Assembly: GCA_033961575.1 (NCBI GenBank)
Contig: CM066737.1
Coordinates: 86,052,271 to 86,116,270, forward strand
DNA: 64,000 nt
Direction: 5' to 3'
DNA from: Aselliscus stoliczkanus
Taxonomy: Eukaryota > Chordata > Mammalia > Chiroptera > Hipposideridae
The notes below the pieces were generated by a model. That model made no database searches. It had not been told where the DNA came from and was given only the letters and a program-made list of their open reading frames with translations. The translations under genes and the position numbers were made by a program. Position 1 is the stretch's first letter. Every line of letters begins with the position of its first letter. Positions 21,120 to 33,475 of the stretch are shown piece by piece.

Positions 21120-23329
21120 AAACTAAACGTTTCATTTTAGAATAATTTTAGATTTATAGAAGAACAGTTGTAAAGATAGTGCAGAGTTCCCATGTACCCT
21201 CCACCCATCTTCCGCTAATATTAGTATCTTACATAGTACATATGTTAAGACTAAAAAAATAATATTGATATATTACTTTTAACTAAACTCCAGGCTTTAT
21301 TCAGATTTGTAGATTCTGTTTTTTTAAAATGTCTTTTTTCTTTTCCAGGATCAAATCCAGTATATCACATTAAATTTAGTTGTCATAACTCTTTAGTCTT
21401 CTATGGTCTTTCACAGGTTTTCAGCCTTTCCTTGTTTCTCATAACAATTTTGAGCAGTATTGGTCAGGTATTTTGTAGAATGTCTCCAAATTTGGGTTTG
21501 TTAATTTTTTCTCATGATTAGATCCACATTCTGAGTTTGGGGGAAGAATACCATAGAGGTGAAATGTCTTTCTCATCACATTTTATCAGGGGGTACATGA
21601 TACCAACATGACGTAGAACTGGTGATGTTAACCTCGCTCACTTTGTTAAGGCTAAAGTCTACCGAATTTCTTCACTGTAAAGCTATTACTGTTCCTTTTC
21701 CTATATTCTATCTTTTGGAATCCAACCCACACTCAGAGTAGGGCGTTTAGTCCCACCTCCTGGAGGAAGGAGTATCTACATATATTGTTTGAAATTTGTT
21801 GTAAGACACATTTGTACCTTCTTCTCCATTTATTTATGTATTCAATGCTTTATGTCAGTGTGGACTCATGGATATTTATTTTATATTGTGTTATAACTTT
21901 AACATTTAATTAATTTTGTTGCTCAAGTTGTTTTAGCTTACCCATCAGGTACTCCTTCAGTTTCACTCCTGCGTCCCTTTTTGATTTGCGTCCAGCCTTT
22001 TGTTTTCTGGGCACTTCCATATTTTCTGGCACTACATAGAGCTCCAGTCTCATCTTGTATGTTCATTGCCCCAGCCCTAGAATTAGTCGTTTCCCCAAGG
22101 ATGTCTGGGTTTTGTTTTGTTTTTGTTATTTTGGAGAAGGCTATTTAGAAACCAAGGTCTGGATGCTGGATGTGCTTGTCTCTAGCTGGGTGTCATTGTT
22201 TCTAGTTTCTCAGCAGACAGAGCTATGAAATATATGCATGTATACTAACCAATATATATACACATATCTATAACCATTTGTATAGGTGTCTGTCTTTATA
22301 TATACTAAACTAAACATGAATTCATACTAATGTCTAAGACTCTAATTGAGCATCACACAGTTCATTCTAGCCTTCTTGCCTTGCTTATATGTAACTCCTT
22401 TTATTGACAGTAAGTAACCTAACTCACATTTTTACCATTTACTTACTTACTTGTTCAATCCTAATATACATGTAGTTTCATATTTTTAACCATACCCCAG
22501 TGAAAACCAAGTTTGCTAACTAAAATTGTGTTTATGTACAGTTGTTGTTTAGTCTTACATTTCCCAATCAAAACATCATTTTCCAAAGCCACTTATGTCA
22601 GCTCCTTTTTCCCCACCCTGATCAGTGCAGTTGTATCATATATTGGTAATACAGTTAGAGTCATTTGTCACAGCCTGCATTCCATTCTGGGATACTCTGA
22701 TTTTTTTTTAATGCACACATTAAAGCTCACCCTGTGATATTCTGTTCTATGAGTTTGACAAATGTGGAGTCATATATCTTCCATCCAGTATCATACAGAA
22801 CAGTTTCATCACCCTAAAATATTCCCTGTGAGTCCCCTTTGTATTATTCCTTCCCAACATCTGACAAATACTGATTTGTTTTCTACCCCTATAATTTGTC
22901 TTTTCCAGAATGTCAAATAAACAGAATCATAAAATATGTAGACTTTTGGATCTGGCATCTTTGACTTTGCAGCATGCATTTAAGATTCACCCATGTTGTG
23001 GGAAACAATAGTTTCTTTGTTTTTATCACTAAAATATCTGTCATATTAAATATCAGATTTGTTTATCCATTTACATGTGAAGGACAATTTGATTATTTTC
23101 GGTTTGGGACAATTATGTATAAAGCTGGTATGTTAAGACTATGTTTAGGTCTACAGGGAACTGACAAACTGTGATTCCCAAGTAGTTGTATCATATTCCC
23201 ACGAGCGATGACTGTGAGGTCCTGTTGCACAAAATCTTCGTCAGCTTGTGGTATCATCAGTTTTTAGATTTTAGCTAGTCTAGTAGGTATGTAGTGATAT
23301 CTTATTGTGGTTTTATTTGTATTCTGCAT

Positions 23330-23383
<54 letters not shown>

Positions 23384-23460
23384 TTCTTTTATTATTGTTG
23401 AGTTTTAAGAGTTCTTTATATATCTTAGATATGCGTCCTTTATACAATATACACTTGAAA
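21120..23460 (-). mobile_element. Ancient L1 (L1M type), 3' half
   Basis: The plus strand carries words typical of antisense old-L1 3'UTR (AGTGCAGAGTTCCCATGTAC, TTCCAGGATCAAATCCAGTA, GGTCAGGTATTTTGTAGAAT, CCTCCTGGAGGAAGGAGTAT). These run into the antisense ORF2 end around 22900-23130 (AGATTCACCCATGTTGTGGG). A (TA)n tract interrupts it at 23334-23381. Confidence 0.6.
23334..23381. repeat. (TA)n microsatellite
   Basis: About 24 uninterrupted TA units. Confidence 0.95.
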
Positions 23461-23513
23461 AGTGAAAAAATGAAGTGAATAGAAGGTACAAAAGAAAATA
23501 TATGTTTTAATGA

Positions 23514-23692
23514 GCAGTGGCTGGTTAGCTCAGGTGGTTAGAATGCAGGCTCATAACACCAAGGTTGCTGGTTTGATTCCCACATGGGCCAAGGAACTGT
23601 ACCCTCCAGGACTAGATTGAAACAACTACTTGACTTGGAGCTGATGGGTCCTGGAAAAGCATACTCTTCCCCAATAAAATTTCTTTAAAAAA
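23514..23692 (+). mobile_element. tRNA-Ile-derived SINE
   Basis: The head GGCTGGTTAGCTCAGGTGGT through TTTGATTCCCACATGGGCC parallels tRNA-Ile. The body has CCCTCCAGGACTAGATTGAA and GAGCTGATGGGTCCTGG, and the tail CCCCAATAAAA. The perfect target duplication atgttttaatga lies at 23502-23513 and 23693-23704. It is a retroposon, not a tRNA gene: the anticodon region and acceptor pairing are degraded and a 100-bp body follows. Confidence 0.93.
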
Positions 23693-23751
23693 ATGTTTTA
23701 ATGAATAGTCATATGAAAAATTTTGAAGTTGCCCAGTGAAACTTTAGCATA

Positions 23752-23854
23752 TTTTTTTTTGAGGGCAGTGTCACTGGCCCTCATATGTGGGACCTGAACC
23801 GGGGTCGTTGGCTTCCCTAGCCAGCACTTAACCACCGCGCCACTCGGCCGGCCC
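23752..23854 (-). mobile_element. Rhin-1-like SINE, short form
   Basis: Target duplication aaactttagcata (23739-23751) and aaacttaagcata (23855-23867). Confidence 0.93.
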
Positions 23855-23867
23855 AAACTTAAGCATA

Positions 23868-26800
23868 GTTTAAATAAAGGGATGCTCATATTAGCTGGCT
23901 AGTTGCAGTATGGTTAAAGTGAATGGTTGAAGCATTGGCTCTTGAATTTTGTACAAGTTCAATACAATTTCTCCAAATAAGGAAGTTAAAAGTATACCCA
24001 TATCAAAAGTCTGTCTTACTACTTTAATATGATGAAATCTAAACATCTGGAGACTTTACAGCACATTCTTATAATGAATAATTGAAATTATTCATGAGAT
24101 ATAAGTAGATTCCTATGATTTTTGCTTCCCCTTTACGCTTTCAATATAGCTTACTTCCATTTTCTGATTATAATTATGCTGCATAAAATAGCAATATTAT
24201 ACTAGATGCTAATTCTGTACCAGATAACATGCGAAATTATATTATATAGTTACCTCAATTTACACATAATCCATTTGTTCGATTTCATAAGAAATTTAGG
24301 AATGTGTATTGTATCCAGTTTACATAGGAGGAACCAGAGGCAAAAGAGGAATTTGTCACGTCTCATTCACGAACTAAAGCATGCTTGCTAATAATGGTAG
24401 AAAACATCATTCAGCTACATCTAACAAGGCAAATGATAAACACTTCTTTGACAAATTAATAAACATGTTCAGAACACTTTATTCTGTCATGAAAATGATA
24501 TGATAGAAGAATAACCCAAGATGAATTTGTTTATATTTCATATGCTTATAAAACAGCTTTTTCATAGGAACGGTTGTAAGTACTGCAAAAGAGATAAAAA
24601 TTTAACTGATGTTATTCACGGAAAAAATCATGGATTGCAATTGGATCTATAGAGTAAGAAATATAAACCTGCAATATTAATTATCTACAGCTCAAAAGGA
24701 CAATGTCTTAATTTTCAAGGTCAATGTAACTGTATTTCTTTGGAACTTTCTTCTTATAGATTATGTTGTGCCATCCCTGTTTAAAATTCTCATATCATTC
24801 CTTCATTAAAAATGAATTTTAAAAAATATGAATGTGTGATGGAAAAACTTGCTTTGCATTTGAATATTTGTCTTAGTTCACAGAATTGATCCTCTGACTG
24901 GGTAAAAATTATTGGTACAAAATAGTGTTCATCAGGCATCATTCTATTGAGTAGTATCCAGCATTTCCAGTAAAGGGTTGGATGCACACCTCATTCTTAT
25001 TCCTTAGTAGGCAGCTTGTTTTTCTGCTCTTAAAACTTTTTTAAAAGCCTTATTCTTGAGATTCTAAAATTTCATCAGCATGTATTTTGGTCTGGATCTT
25101 TTTTTCATCCCCTGAACTCTGTACTTTACTCCATGGATCTATTTAAGTCTGAACACTTGGATATTTCTTAAGTTATGGGATATTATTTTACTGATGTCTC
25201 TTTGATAATTTCTTCTCTATTTCTAATGTTCTCTGATATTGGGACTTCTGTTTGTTTTGTGTTGAACGTAATCACCACATTTCTTAATTATCTCTCGTGT
25301 TTAATCACTTTACCTTTTGCTGAATGTTCTGTAATATTTCCTAGATTTTATCTCTTTTCCCTGATTATTTAGTTCATATACTGAATATTTAGATTCCAGA
25401 AACAGTATTTTAATGTTTTATTTATAATATTTAAGTGACATATAATTTCAAAATATTAATTTATATTACTTGCTTAAACTAAATTGGAAATACAGATAAA
25501 ATTCTCTTATTTAAATTTTTTCCCAAGGAGTTCCACTTGATCTTTGAAAGTTTCATGGGCATTACTTGAAAAAGAATAACTGTTCTGAGGTGAAATGAGT
25601 TGAGGAAACCCTGCATTTGACAAATATTAAACTTATTATTTACAAAAATGTAAATTGCATTTAATAAACTCATGTGCACTAGGAAACTCTCAGAAATCAT
25701 TTTATACAGATTTTTTAGATTTATTTTACAAAAATATTTATCAATTAAGGAACATATTAATGTACAGGGCAGGTTAAGAAATAAAACAATGCCACTTTGG
25801 CATATACAGCACTGGAAGTATTTTTTTTTTCCAAACGAAATTTGTCATTTATTCCTTCACGCCCCAGTCCATTTCCTCTTCCAGGATTTCAAAACTAATT
25901 TGTTACATCTTTGCTTGGATGACTGTTTGGAAGTTTGGTTGTCTTTTTTCTAAATGATTATAGTGGTATAAATGAGGGGAACTGAAAGAGTTTTAAAAGG
26001 CTTGACTAAGTTTATTTCAGGTTTCCTCCTTGTCTCTATTAGGAAAATGATATTCAATCAAGATTTGTCTGTATTGGAGAATAGATGTTGACAGGGTCTA
26101 AAAAAAGCACTGTGTAAGGTTATTTCTTGTATAAAATTTATTATAATTAAATCAACAGTGGACCATAGAAATAGCTTTGTAAAAGTAGAACGAATCAGTC
26201 AACAAACATATTGACTGCATGTATCTTTGTAATTAAGTCAGCTGTATTGGATATTGTCTGTTTTGTGGCCAAATTACAGAAAAAGGAATTTGTTTATTGC
26301 AGTGATTCCCCCTCCCCTGCCCCCCCCCCCCGCACCAGGATGGACAAAACCGTCTCAGTAACATTAGAAATATTTCCAATGTAGGCACTTTTGGGGTTGC
26401 AACTGTTATTTATTTGATTTAACGCATATGGTTAAGTGTTTGTAAGCCCCTTTATATGTAAATTTTTGCTGCATTATGGTGCATTATTGAACTACACAGT
26501 TCATTAGTTAATGAAATTTTACGGACTTTATTAATTTTTCTTTTTTGTATGCAGGAGTAAATAAATTAGGTTCTTGAGTTAAATAATACTTTTTAAAAAA
26601 CTATTGGCAAGACGGCTGTAGTTTTAAAAAGGCAAGCAAAAATAAATAAATGAAAAGCTTGTTGCTGTCTTCTACCATCATCATCTTGCAGAACACAAAT
26701 TTCATATTCATATTAAAAAGACATATTGCCAATGTTGATCATTAACTGGGAAAAGGAGCTGTAGGGGGATACATTATGCTAAAGAGCAATTAAATGAGAC

Positions 26801-27317
26801 ATATTCCCAAGACACTTGTCTCCTGAGAACAGCCCATAACTAAGATCTTTTAAACAGCACACTGTCATTTTATAAACTCTTATACTGAAAAGGTAGTAGT
26901 CAATACCTAAATTTAAGATGTAACCACACCCCTATATTGCATGACATCATATGTCTGTAAATTGAAATCCTTCTTTTACATTAATTTTAGTTACAATAGT
27001 GAATATTCTGGTACTTGGCAAAAAACTATGAATAATAGCTTTATGATATAATAGCAACCTTGGGAATGCAGATAATTTATGATCTATATTCTTAATGTAC
27101 TGCTGATTCATTTAAGATACATAGGTACACAGTGAATGCAATATGCATTGTTTACTCTTTCTTAAAATCTGATAGAAGACTTGTGGCCTTCTGTGTCAAA
27201 TAGTTCTCTGTTGAAAGCCTGACTCTACCTGTATCAAGCTGTGTAAGCTTGTGTATATTGTTTTGCTCATCAGAAAAATGGGACTAATAATACCAAATAT
27301 TCTAAGTATTAAATTAG
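23868..27317. other. Mostly unique AT-rich DNA with weak old repeats
   Basis: A MIR-like antisense fragment is suspected at about 24205-24390 (CAGTTTACATAGGAGGAACC, GAGGCAAAAGAGGAATTTG). At 25010-25400 the sequence resembles antisense ancient L1/HAL1. A 12-base C-run lies at 26320-26331. No gene was recognised. Confidence 0.4.
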
Positions 27318-27329
27318 GTGATGCATTTA

Positions 27330-27452
27330 TTTCTTTTCTTTCTTTTTTTTTTTTTAGAGGGCAGTGTCCCTGGACCTCATGTGGGATCCGAACCAGGGCT
27401 GCTGGCGTCCCAAGCCAGCTCGTAACCACTGCGCCACTCGGCCGGCCCCATA
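27330..27452 (-). mobile_element. Rhin-1-like SINE, short form
   Basis: AGAGGGCAGTGTCCCTGG leads to a CTCGGCCGGCCCC head. The perfect target duplication gtgatgcattta lies at 27318-27329 and 27453-27464. Confidence 0.93.
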
Positions 27453-27464
27453 GTGATGCATTTA

Positions 27465-28149
27465 AAATGACACTAATAGTACACTTAGTTCATTGGTGTC
27501 ATTCAATATATGTGGTAGCAATTATTTTTTAAAAGGCTGACCTTGAGAATTTAGTCTATTCATCATTTAACACTCGAGTTAATCTTTAAACTTTGGATTC
27601 TATTGTTATAAGTTTGGGATGCTAATATAATACTTTCTCTCTTCCCTTTAATATTATCTTTTTTTTTTCTTTCCCAGCTAGTCACTGAAATCTCATTTAT
27701 ATTTTTTCTGGTAGAAATGTTAGCAGGTAATGCATTTCTAACATATGAATAGCTTTTGCAATCAATAAATCCCCTGAGACAGAGGAACTAAACTTCAAAA
27801 AGTAGCTTATAAAAGGCTACATTTGTATAGCCTTTAACATTGCTTATACTACTGTCCTGAATTGCTATTGAATTTTAAGAGTATCTGTCTTCTCTCTCTA
27901 ATAACAACAAGAAGAGGAACCTTATATTTTGTGTGTGTTTCCATTGCAGATATTTTTCTCCTAGAGATGAAGTAATATTGGTATAATAGGTAGCAAATCT
28001 TATAGAGTTATTATAGTCCACTGAATACGGATTCACTAAATACTGGTATGGATATTTTGTACTGTATTGTGAAAATTTTTATAGTTTATAATGCTGAATT
28101 TTAAAAAAGAAAATGGAAGATTGCAAATATGCAATATAGTAGATTTGAG
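27465..28149. other. Intergenic, no recognised feature
   Basis: No gene or repeat recognised. Confidence 0.4.
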
Positions 28150-28658
28150 TCATTTTTATTTAAATTTTTTCCCGCTTTATTAAGATATAATTGACATATA
28201 ACATTGTGTAAGTTTAAGAAGTACAATGTGATGATTTGATACCCATATCTATTGCAAAATGTTTACCACTAAAAGGTGATATTCATCACCTCACATAATT
28301 ACAATTTTTTGTGTGTGATGAAAACATTTAAGATCTACTCTCTTAGCAACTTTCAACTATATAACACAGTATTGTTAAGTATAGACACCATGCTGTATAT
28401 TAGAACCTCAGTACTCACTCGTCTTATAACTGGAATTTTGTATCCCTTGACCAACATCTCCCCATTTCCCCCACCCTCTGGCCCCTGACAACCACCATTC
28501 ATTTTGTTTATACTAGTTTGGTTTTTGCATTCCACATATAAGTGATATCATAGAGTATTTTTCTTTCTCTGTATTCTGACTTATTTTATTTAATTTAATG
28601 CTCCCAAGGTTCATCCATGTTGTCACAAATAGTAGTAATTTCTTCTTTTTTATGGGTG

Positions 28659-28700
<42 letters not shown>

Positions 28701-28830
28701 CCATTTTATGTATCCATTCATCTGTCAATGGACTCTTTGATTGTTTCCATGTCTTTGCTGAGCAATTTTTAGATGTTGATGTTAGTTACTTCTCCATGGA
28801 CACAAGAAAGAAAGTCTGGTAGATAAGATA
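28150..28830 (-). mobile_element. L1 3'-end fragment, antisense
   Basis: TTATTAAGATATAATTGACA is an antisense L1 3'UTR start. It is followed by CCACATATAAGTGATATCAT and GGTTCATCCATGTTGTCACA, the antisense end of ORF2. A (TA)n tract has expanded inside it at 28661-28698. Confidence 0.75.
28661..28698. repeat. (TA)n microsatellite
   Basis: About 19 TA units, within the antisense L1. Confidence 0.93.
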
Positions 28831-29862
28831 TTAGTATAATTAAAACCACATGTTGTTTATTTTGGGCTTCCAGTAAAATGGCAGAATACACAGGCGCTGT
28901 GCTAACTACCTCCCAGGATCACACCAAAATTACAAACAAATTATACAGCATTCAACCCCAGAGGTCCCCGGAACACTAGATGACCAGAACCACTAAACGA
29001 AGAACTTAAAGAGGAGGCCGCGTCGGGTCTGGTAGGCCGGGCGGGGACAAGAGAGGGCGAACCCCGTGAGGGAAGCCCCAGCCATGGGGAGGCTCCTCCG
29101 GTTGGGGGAGACCCTCCGGCCGTACACCAAGCTCACCAGCCCAGAGTTCCTTCACCGGGAAGAGGAGTTCCCAGATGGCTGGCAGTAAATTAGTGAGGAC
29201 TTTCTTTGCTCAGCTCGGTGAGGCTGAGAGTGGCTAGAGAATCAGTGGGGCCGGCGCCCGGGCTTGCTCGGTGGTGAGCACTTACCTGGTTCCTGGTGGA
29301 GGGAGTGGCTGTGTGAGCCATGCCCAGGAGCCTGCGGGGACGGACTGAACTGAGCACCTTTGGTGCAAAGGCTGGAGGTTTTTGGACTATTGTTCCCCTG
29401 GTGTGGAGCCTGTATGTGAGTGGTGTACAGGAGGGCACCATTTTGTCAAGGTTGGGCCCTCCCACAGAGGGTCAGGTCCGGGACCTCATTGGTCTGGAGG
29501 AATTGGCGCAGAAGTGTGTGTGTGCGCATGCGGCCTTGGATCCCCAGCCTCCGCCCGGCTTATACTGCATTGCCAGGGAAACGCCTGTGGGCATGCTCTG
29601 GCTCCAACAGTCTGCTCACTGATACACGGGAGTGCGCAAGCCGCCTCGGGCCCGGCTCTCTGCACTGCGCTTGCAGAGTTGCCAGGCTGGTGATTGGTTG
29701 TCAGCCTGCGTGGCCTGATCTGTGAGCGGCTGATTGGGACAGGCTGAGACTGGGAGTTTTCCTGGGAGTATTGGGCTGTGAGCTGTGTGTCTGCGTGATC
29801 CATCCAGGGCTCTCCTGGTGATCTATCTGATACATCAAAGCAATCCCAGAGCAACAGCCAGA

Positions 29863-30787
29863 ATGGGGAAACAAAGAAACATGTCACAAGTAAAAGATCA
29901 GAAAAAACCTCTAGAAATGGAACTAAATGAAACAGAGGGATCCAACCTTTCAGAGACAGAGTTTAGAACACTGATGATAAGAATGTTTAATAAACTTAGT
30001 GAGGACATAAGGAAGGACAGAGAAATCACAAAAAACAATCAGTTAGAACTAAAGAATATAATAACTGAAATGAAGAACGCACTCAAAGGAATCACCAGTA
30101 GAGTAGACGAAACAGAAAATCGGATCGGCGATTTGGAAGACAAAATAGCAGAAATCACCCAGTTGGAACAACAAAAAAAATAAAAACAATGAGAGTAGTT
30201 TAAGAGCCCTATGGGACAAGACGCAGCGCAACTACCTTTGACTCATAGGAATACCAGAAGGAGAAGAAAAGAAGCAAGAGGTTGAGAATGTATTTGAAAA
30301 AATAATGACTGAAAACTTCCCTACCCTGGTGAAAGAAATCAACATACATGCCACGGAAGTGCAGAGGGTTCCAAACAAGCTGAACCCAAACAGGTCCACA
30401 CCAAGACACATCATAGTTAAAATGGCAAAGGTTAAAGACAGAGACAGAATCCTAGAGGCTGCAAGAGAAAGACAGCAGGTTACATACAAAGGAACTCCTG
30501 TTAGACTAACAGCTGACTTGTCTACAGAAACTCTGCAGGCCAGAAGGGAGTGGCAGGAGATCTTCAAAGTGACACAAAATAAAGGCCTACAACCAAGATT
30601 GTTCTACCCAGCACGACTATCACTTAAAATTGAAGTAGAAATAAAGAGCTTCTCAGAAAAGAATAAGCTTAAGGAATTCATTACCACCAAGCCAGCATTG
30701 GAGGAAATGTTAAATGGAGTTTTTCAAACAGAAGAAAGGGGTAAACAAGCTAACCCAGGAAGATCAGGAATACAAATAACAAAATAG
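29863..30787 (+). pseudogene. L1 ORF1 remnant, near full length
   Basis: It starts MGKQRNMSQVKDQKK, with a charged coiled-coil region to ITQLEQQKK at 30180. There an A-run frameshift breaks the frame, and an in-frame TGA follows at 30239-30241. The second part is open from 30305 to 30787: an RRM/C-terminal region with ENFPTLVKEINI, TPRHIIVKMAKVKDRDRIL, RLTADLSTETLQARREWQEI and FITTKPALEEML. ORF1p binds L1 RNA as a trimer; this copy cannot make a whole protein. It is the better preserved of the two L1 ORF1 copies on the plus strand. Confidence 0.85.
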
Positions 30788-31082
30788 CAGTACATATGCA
30801 CCTATCAATAATAATTTTAAATGTGAATGCACTAAATGCTCCAATCAAAAGACAGAGAGTGGCTGAGTGGATAAGAAAATAGGACACATGCATATGCTGT
30901 TTACAGATGGAATGAGATATTTCAGGCAAATGGAAATGAGAAAAAAAAAGCTGGAGTACCAATACTTATTTTGGATAACACTGACTTCAAAATGACAACA
31001 ATAAAAGACAAAAAAGGGCACTATAACCCTAATAAACATCTATGCACCCAATATAGGAAGTCCTAATTACATATAACAGAAT

Positions 31083-31328
31083 TTGACAGACATAAAGACA
31101 AAGATCAACAGTAACACTATCATAGTAGGGGACTTCAACACCCCATTGTCACCAATGGACAGACCCTTTAGGCAGAAAATCAGCACAGAAAGAGGGGTCT
31201 TAAATGACACTTTAGACCAGCTGGACTTTGTCGATATTTTTAGAGCATTTCACCCTGAAAAAACAGAATATACATTCTTCTCAAATACACATGGGACATT
31301 TTCCAAGATAGACCACATTAGGCCATAA
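31083..31328 (+). pseudogene. L1 ORF2 endonuclease-domain fragment
   Basis: The open stretch contains TIIVGDFNTPLSPMDR (endonuclease Asp and Asn) and HGTFSKIDHI (Asp-His), both expected in the APE-type L1 endonuclease. It ends in a stop, and the sequence then jumps to the 3'UTR. Confidence 0.8.
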
Positions 31329-32085
31329 AACAAGTCTCAGTAAATTTAAGATTGAAGTCATATCAAGCAGATATAAAGGAAAAACTGATGGTTGCTGGCT
31401 GGGAGGGAGTGGGGATGAAGGAGAGGGGGAAGGTTTTGGACAGCGTAGGTGGGCGACTACAATGTTGCTGCAGGGATATGGGGGCAGTTCTGGGAATGTC
31501 ATTGATAATGTTGTGAAGAGACTATTATATTAAGTGAAATAAGTCAGTCGGAAAAAGACATGTACCATATGATCTCACTTATATGTGGAATCTGAAAAAC
31601 TGAATGAACAATCAAAGTAAACAGACTCATAGATATAGAGGAAAAACTGAGGGTTGCTAGTTGGGAAGGGGGTGGGGATAAGGGGGAAGGGGAAGGGATT
31701 AGACAGCATAAATAGACAACTACAATATTGCCACAGGGATATGAAAGACAGTTCGGGGAATATAAATAATAACGTCGTAAATATTTTGTGGGGTGTCAGA
31801 TAGTCACATGTTTTGTTAGGGAGACCACTTCATGGATGGAGTAGAGGCTTGATCACTGCAGTGTACACCTGAAGCTGATGTTGTATAATATTGTATGCCA
31901 ACTGTAACTGAATATATAAATAGTCACAGGATGTGGAGCATACTGTGGAAGGGAGTCAAAGGAAGTGTAATACATATGTATGATATGGGGGGAGTAGGGT
32001 GGCGAACTGGGGGAGGGGGTTGTCACTTTGGGGGGTAAAGAGTATAACTATTGCATTGTGTTGTACACCTGAAAGTAATTAAAAA

Positions 32086-33176
32086 AAACACACACATGTA
32101 GCTGCTAACGTGACAAAAGATTGGAGATTAAGGACTAATAATGGTTCTTTTTAAACAAATACTTAAATCATTTGCAAGCTAGAGCCCACAAGGGACCAAA
32201 TTTGAATTATGAATTTAGGGATCAATAAAAAATTCTACTAAATTTTTTCCTCTAGTGTTGTCAGTTGCCCTGCTACCTGCCCCTCCTTACCCCATCCCAC
32301 CACATGCCTGCAATGATATCCACTCTGACCTTCTTGTATCAAGTTTGTTAATTGTGTGAGAATTAGGGCTCCTTCTCTAAGTGTTTCTTGAGAAATGAAA
32401 CCTATCACTGCTGCCTTTGGTTAGGTATTGTGTCATCATAAGGAACTCTTCAACTGCCATCTGCATATGGCAACTTGCTCCTGAAATACAACTATTTTCA
32501 TTATATTAAATGATCCAACCCTGTATTTTCTCTGGCTAAGAATCTGTTTTATGGTTGAAAGAAGTAAGGTTGAACTCTGCTTCTCTAATGCTATAGAATG
32601 AACATGTTTCCACATATATTTATATCAAAATTACCCTTATCGGGGGTAACTTTTAGTCCTATATTTTAATGACACTCAATAATTGGTAAATATTGTATAA
32701 TTTATGATATTTATGATGTGTTCTTATTTTCCTCTTTACTCACCCCTATCGGGAAGAGTTTGACAATGACAAACAAGGTGGTCAGTTTTTAATTCCTACC
32801 GGCACAAGATTGTGATAAAGTTTTTTAATCCTTAGGCCAATGCCTGAAAAATAAATGTTTTTGAATATTAGCCAGGGACATATTTCTGATATCATTTATC
32901 TTCTGATTTTCAGTAAAGCCCGCTTCACACAGTTCTCATTGAGCTCAAAACTTGTGTTACATAGAAAAGCAGTGTGCTTCTCCATGGCGCTTGGAGGCAG
33001 TTTCATACCTCTATTTCCTATGTGGTCTAGTCTAATTTTATTTAAGATATGACTGAATGGATGGGGGAAAATATATTTGTAGAATATACAAATTTGGTTC
33101 ATTTGTTCCTTGGTCATATACATTGGGTCTAAACATTAGAATTAGAGAAATGAATCAAGCTTTGTCTGGTGTTTGC
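32086..33176. other. Intergenic, no recognised feature
   Basis: No gene or repeat family recognised. Confidence 0.4.
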
Positions 33177-33330
33177 TTAAGTTTCCTCTTTGTACTGAGA
33201 ATTTAAAGCGAAGAGGTATTTCATATTTAACTCATTACCAAGTGATGAAGAGGGAAATTTAATTGACAACTAAAATTTTATAAACATTCATACCTCATTT
33301 AATCTTCAAAACTTGGGTGAAATGGGTATT
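33177..33330. repeat. Local direct duplication, copy A
   Basis: About 155 bases, from AAGTTTCCTCTTTGTACTGA to GGGTGAAATGGGTATTG, repeated at 35138-35290 with roughly 10 percent difference. Confidence 0.85.
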
Positions 33331-33475
33331 GTTAATCTATATTTCAGATGAGATAACATTCTGCAAAGTGTCTTATCTATAGTCACAAGATGAGAACATG
33401 GCTGTGCTGGAACATAAACTTATTTCTGCCAAGCTCCAAAGGTCATACGCTTACTACTCTTTCTTGCAGACTGTC
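33290..33475 (-). repeat. MIR fragment
   Basis: CTCATTTAATCTTCAAAACT, ATATTTCAGATGAGATAAC and GTCACAAGATGAGAAC follow the antisense MIR core. It overlaps the end of duplication copy A. Confidence 0.6.

Larger units (their letters stand above)
28862..32085 (+). mobile_element. L1 element with 5'UTR, ORF1, partial endonuclease and doubled 3'UTR
   Basis: It starts near TTCCAGTAAAATGGCAGAAT and has a GC-rich 5'UTR to 29862, ORF1 at 29863-30787, and the start and endonuclease part of ORF2 to about 31340. At about 31372 (AGATATAAAGG) it jumps to a 3'UTR segment. A second stretch, from about 31510, holds the ORF2 end (MISLICGI-type bases) plus a full 3'UTR. Bases 31378-31508 and 31642-31780 are copies of the same 3'UTR segment. 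The reverse transcriptase is absent. Confidence 0.83.

Noticed and set aside
23514..23590. tRNA-Ile-like gene
   Set aside because: It is the head of a SINE with a target duplication, degraded pairing and a 100-bp non-tRNA body; the same holds at 57663 and 50222.
28513..28728. Frame with a long YIYIYI stretch
   Set aside because: It is a translated (TA)n microsatellite inside an antisense L1.
29190..29887. Several overlapping frames of about 100-130 codons on both strands
   Set aside because: They lie in the GC-rich L1 5'UTR and share no family motif.
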